This document shows, one piece after another, positions 59,032 to 62,029 of a stretch of DNA of 62,029 nt. Numbering within the stretch: the stretch's first letter is position 1; every line of letters starts with the position of its first letter. Location: positions 1-62,029 of IMG/VR virus record IMGVR_UViG_3300044980_000053; one strand, given 5' to 3'. The notes beneath the pieces are model-generated. The model was not told the DNA's origin, made no database searches, and was given only the letters and a program-made list of their open reading frames with translations. The DNA is from a virus. Made by a program: the position numbers and the translations under genes.

Positions 59032-60999
59032 CTAGTTCGATACCACTGTAACGGTATTTGCGTTTGCGAGATAAACTACCGTACGGTCAGTAACACCAAG
59101 CGCTACGAGATCTGGCGCGGGACTAGAGACGAGTTTACTCGGATCAATCGTAACTATGTCCGTCGAACTATAGGTACTAGTTGTACCTGTTGGGTCTCGC
59201 AGAACGTAAGTGAAGACGATCGGCTCGAGTACGCCTATCGATGGATATTGATTACGGACATACTGACTTACCGCTGACGCGTCGATCGGCGCTGCGTTCG
59301 TGTTGAAGTTGGTGATAAACGCCGCTACGTTGGTCGCTATATCAGCGTTGTTCAACGTTGTCGTTGCCGTTGTCTGTAGTGTATATGTGATGGTACAGCT
59401 AACGACTACAGGATTGAGGCCGCGTGGAAGCGGAAAAGAACTTAGGATTCGCTCCGAAGTTCCACGCACGAACTCGTCGATCGCGCTGAACGTCGATACT
59501 GTCCGATAGCGCACGCGGAGGTTAAGTCCGTCGAAGCGGGAGACGTCTGCGTCTGTTCCGACGACGACCTGCATCTGCATGAGTGCACTCTGCGCGTACA
59601 CTGGCTCTGTTACAATCGTCTGAAATTGGAGGCCCTCTGACGGCGTCACCGCGTTACTCGGTGCCTGGTTCACCTGGTTAGGAAAGTGCTCCAGACCGTC
59701 GAGAGGAGAAATAAATGCGGACTCTGACCCGGGTGGATTCAAGATAGCGACGTCGAGGATATCTAGTACTGGGCCGCCTGGTAGTGTAATCTGGCCACTT
59801 GCTGCAACAGTGCGAGAAGTGATTCCGGTCGTCAGTGGGATACCCCCGACGCCTGCCAAGACGTCGTTGTAATTCGGCGCTGTCGTACCGATGGTATAGC
59901 TGACGTTCGTTGGCGGCGATGCTTCGTCGGTAATCACAGGGAACGGCGCCGTCTCGCTGATGACGAGATACGTCCCGTTGTTCGCGATCACCATGTGCTC
60001 GGTAGGCACATTTGGGAAACCAGCTGAGATGTGAATGATGTCACCTGGCTCTACGGCAGAGAAGCTATTCGAGTTGTCGCGGAAGATAGCCGCGACGCCG
60101 TCTGGTCTCTCGTACAGGCCGCCGACCACACCAGTGAACTCCGTCTCTACCGGCGCCAGGCCTAGGTAGATATCTATCATGCCTCCGACATGGAAGAGCA
60201 TGTGTGGTGCAACCCCAGGCACGAGGTCTCTTTGCATCTCGGGGTCTCCATACCCTACAACCGTCAGCGTGTTTATGCCGTCGAAATTGTCATTCAGTGT
60301 CGCGACGATCGAACGCTGATTGATCAGGTTTCTGACCGAGATCGCCGTTGGCGCGCGGGCTAGGACCTCTGGAACAGTCTCTTGGCCTGCGCCACCTGAG
60401 AACGTATCGACGATCTCAACATATGTGACATACGGGCTGAAGGGCGCGAAGCTTGCAAACTGTCCGGGCCCGACGTTGTAAGATGTGCCGGTCTGCGTTG
60501 CCACTAGCGGAATGCGGAACTCGTAATCAGTTACTACGTTCGTCGAATCGACGATAGGCACGAGGGACGCCGCTGGAATGAAATACGTTTGCGCACTGTC
60601 CACCAGGAATGTGATACCCGGTGCCCACGTGAATAGATTCGTAATGGGAACAAAGATGTCGACCTGTCTCGAGGAATGGCCGATTGCGTAGCCGACGGCC
60701 TTTGTGCCAGATAGCGGTGAAATGAAGAAGTTGCTAAGGATTGCGGTAACCGCGTCAGCCTGCGCCGTAGGGTCAGTGCCTGTAGCGTTGGCCGCGGTGT
60801 TCAGTGACTGCAGCTGTGAGGTCTGCGCGTACTGCCCACGGAGATAGGCGAAGATTGCGGCCACGGCGCCGATAGTCAAATCTCGAAGCGCCGTGCCGGG
60901 CGTAAAATCGCCTGTAGGTACCTCTTGTGTCAAGAGATCCTGCAGGAAGCTCGCGGCGTTCGCGACGTCGTCTTGTGAGATGGTGATATCTGTTGCCAT
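59032..60999 (-). CDS. Baseplate J-like protein (655 aa)
   Basis: The N-terminus FLQDLLTQEVPTGDFTPGTA, then LRDLTIGAVAAIFAYLRGQ and IDAVT-type segments, match the start of baseplate J/gp6-like wedge proteins. The centre has TSYNVGPGQFASF and a beta-rich domain; the C-terminus is YSSTDIVTID with a final strand. The protein joins wedges around the tail hub. It lies next to a gp25-like gene, as in many myoviruses. Confidence 0.78.
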   Translation of the reverse strand: MATDITISQDDVANAASFLQDLLTQEVPTGDFTPGTALRDLTIGAVAAIFAYLRGQYAQTSQLQSLNTAANATGTDPTAQADAVTAILSNFFISPLSGTKAVGYAIGHSSRQVDIFVPITNLFTWAPGITFLVDSAQTYFIPAASLVPIVDSTNVVTDYEFRIPLVATQTGTSYNVGPGQFASFAPFSPYVTYVEIVDTFSGGAGQETVPEVLARAPTAISVRNLINQRSIVATLNDNFDGINTLTVVGYGDPEMQRDLVPGVAPHMLFHVGGMIDIYLGLAPVETEFTGVVGGLYERPDGVAAIFRDNSNSFSAVEPGDIIHISAGFPNVPTEHMVIANNGTYLVISETAPFPVITDEASPPTNVSYTIGTTAPNYNDVLAGVGGIPLTTGITSRTVAASGQITLPGGPVLDILDVAILNPPGSESAFISPLDGLEHFPNQVNQAPSNAVTPSEGLQFQTIVTEPVYAQSALMQMQVVVGTDADVSRFDGLNLRVRYRTVSTFSAIDEFVRGTSERILSSFPLPRGLNPVVVSCTITYTLQTTATTTLNNADIATNVAAFITNFNTNAAPIDASAVSQYVRNQYPSIGVLEPIVFTYVLRDPTGTTSTYSSTDIVTIDPSKLVSSPAPDLVALGVTDRTVVYLANANTVTVVSN

Positions 61000-61001
61000 G
61001 G

Positions 61002-61451
61002 CTAGGTCCCCGTGACTGACAGCATAGGTAGAATCAGGTTTAGCCCTTGATTAGCCGCATTTGTAATCAGGATCTGTGCGGCTATTCCCGGCGCTTCTGG
61101 AATAAGAATGTACTGGGTGACAACAATAGACGATAGCTGCTCGTCACTTGGGACGTTCGTCTGAGCGGCTTGGTAGGCCGTCAACGTATCAGATGCTTGC
61201 TGAATCGATAGCTGCAGAACCTCCTGTGCATCCTGCGTCGTGACGTTTGCGCCCATGAGATTGGTGAGCTGCGTCCCGTATGTAGGGTCGAGCGGATCAG
61301 TACCAACGGGAGTGAGAAGGCACTTGGCCACTTCATTTACGAGCTTATTAATTCCTCGAACGCCGAGAGAGCGCGTCTGCCCGAAAGAATAGAATCCAAA
61401 GCCATTATATTTTGAAGCAGGAACTATCTGCACGTTGACGTCGTAACTCAC
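61002..61451 (-). CDS. Baseplate wedge protein, gp25-like (149 aa)
   Basis: GINKLVNEVAKCLLTPVGTD, then PLDPTYGTQLTNLMGANVTT, fits the gp25/W family (the PxDPxYG motif). The C-terminal beta part has QYILIPEAPGIAAQILITNA. It forms part of the sheath-baseplate contact. It lies upstream of the J-like gene with a 2-nt gap. Confidence 0.8.
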   Translation of the reverse strand: MSYDVNVQIVPASKYNGFGFYSFGQTRSLGVRGINKLVNEVAKCLLTPVGTDPLDPTYGTQLTNLMGANVTTQDAQEVLQLSIQQASDTLTAYQAAQTNVPSDEQLSSIVVTQYILIPEAPGIAAQILITNAANQGLNLILPMLSVTGT

Positions 61452-62029
61452 AGCGGACTCCCGTCTGTCCAGACCCCATTTTGGAAATCAAACGTCATCG
61501 GCGACTGCACGATCGTTCCTCCGCTCCTAAACGTATTCACTGCCGCGTGAAGAGCATTTTGGTCTACCTGAAGTCTACCTGCTAGTAGGTCTGCATACGA
61601 CGCGTGATTGCTCTTGATCTGTGCGATGGTCTGATTCTCGAGAAGAGTTGCACGGTCGAGGGCCTGCGTATTGGCTAAACCAAGACTGCTCATCACCTGT
61701 ACGCCTGCGGCAGCAGGAATAAGCGCTATGGCCGCAAGCGGCGTTCCAAGCGCAGAGGTCGTAGAGTCCGGATGACCGGGCCAGTAGTTGGGAACGAGTG
61801 CCGATGGGTTGACCGGAGCTACGAAACCAGCTGATACGAAGTTGATCTGAAAGTGCGTGAATGGGCTCGTGTTGAGAAAGCCATATGGTCCGCCTGTAAC
61901 GCCAACTTTGCCTATGGCCTGGCCTTCACTGACTGGCTTACCAATAGGCGGACATCCTGTCGCACTCGACAGGTGCGTATAGACCGTTTGATAGCCAGCA
62001 AAGTCCCCGTTATGTTCAATGACTATATA
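61448..62029 (-). CDS. M23-type peptidase domain, tail lysin (partial, N-terminus off window)
   Basis: The minus strand is open from the window edge to 61448 (about 193 codons). Its visible start shows YTHLSS, GKPVSEGQAIGKVGVTG and THFQINFVSAGF, in the order of LytM/M23 zinc peptidases (the H-x-H is replaced by HFQ). The C-terminal part after about residue 110 is helical. Such domains cut cell-wall peptides during DNA injection. An internal GTG/ATG at 61696 is not the true start. Confidence 0.75.
   Translation of the reverse strand, partial: YIVIEHNGDFAGYQTVYTHLSSATGCPPIGKPVSEGQAIGKVGVTGGPYGFLNTSPFTHFQINFVSAGFVAPVNPSALVPNYWPGHPDSTTSALGTPLAAIALIPAAAGVQVMSSLGLANTQALDRATLLENQTIAQIKSNHASYADLLAGRLQVDQNALHAAVNTFRSGGTIVQSPMTFDFQNGVWTDGSPL

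Noticed and set aside
1-62029. Integrase or attachment site
   Set aside because: No integrase or recombinase gene and no att-like repeat next to the tRNA was found in this window.

Overview
This window is part of a large tailed-phage genome with a contractile-tail (myovirus) plan. Evidence: a large terminase with ATPase and nuclease motifs, a portal-like protein, a baseplate run (gp25-like, J-like and a partial M23 peptidase), and dense gene packing with ATGA, TAATG and GTGA junctions. No integrase, capsid gene or host gene is seen. The host cannot be named; one consensus sigma70 promoter (TTGACA, 16 nt, TATGAT) shows only that the early genes suit an ordinary bacterial polymerase.

Layout. 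(1) 1-17422, minus strand: portal, a frameshifted GIY-YIG homing endonuclease, and a multi-subunit RNA polymerase made of an RpoB plus RpoC-N fusion (8632-14547) and a separate RpoC-C protein (5932-7722). Small proteins sharing a short helical motif surround it, followed by large unassigned virion-like proteins. (2) 17458-25900, plus strand: SNF2-like ATPase, an HNH plus RNA ligase fusion, a Cas4/AddB-like nuclease and many small proteins. (3) 25907-26698, minus: a sigma70-family factor. (4) 26851-35989, plus: a replication operon with an SSB-like protein, a second Fe-S nuclease, primase-helicase, a UDG plus family A polymerase fusion and a DEDDh exonuclease. (5) 35990-38851, plus: a structured-RNA candidate with a 12-codon leader before an AlkB-like dioxygenase, then a membrane cluster with an SPFH protein, and tRNA-Val. 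(6) 38852-46763: terminase and two unknown minus genes interleaved with a plus-strand MoxR ATPase, a paralogous gene pair and a metallopeptidase/VWA protein, ending at a strong terminator. (7) 46769-62029: minus-strand tail and baseplate genes, interrupted by a plus block with two HNH genes, a RuvC-like resolvase and class II ribonucleotide reductase.

Broadly, plus-strand genes serve replication and metabolism and minus-strand genes serve virion assembly and phage transcription. The most unusual feature is the RNA polymerase: beta and the N-terminal part of beta-prime are fused, a 514-residue LAGLIDADG intein sits directly after the catalytic NLDYDGD motif, and the rest of beta-prime is a separate gene two ORFs downstream. 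With the phage sigma factor this suggests a self-encoded transcription system; no alpha or omega gene is recognised here. Homing elements are abundant: the intein, a GIY-YIG gene, four free-standing HNH genes, and a ruvC 5' remnant produced by duplication.
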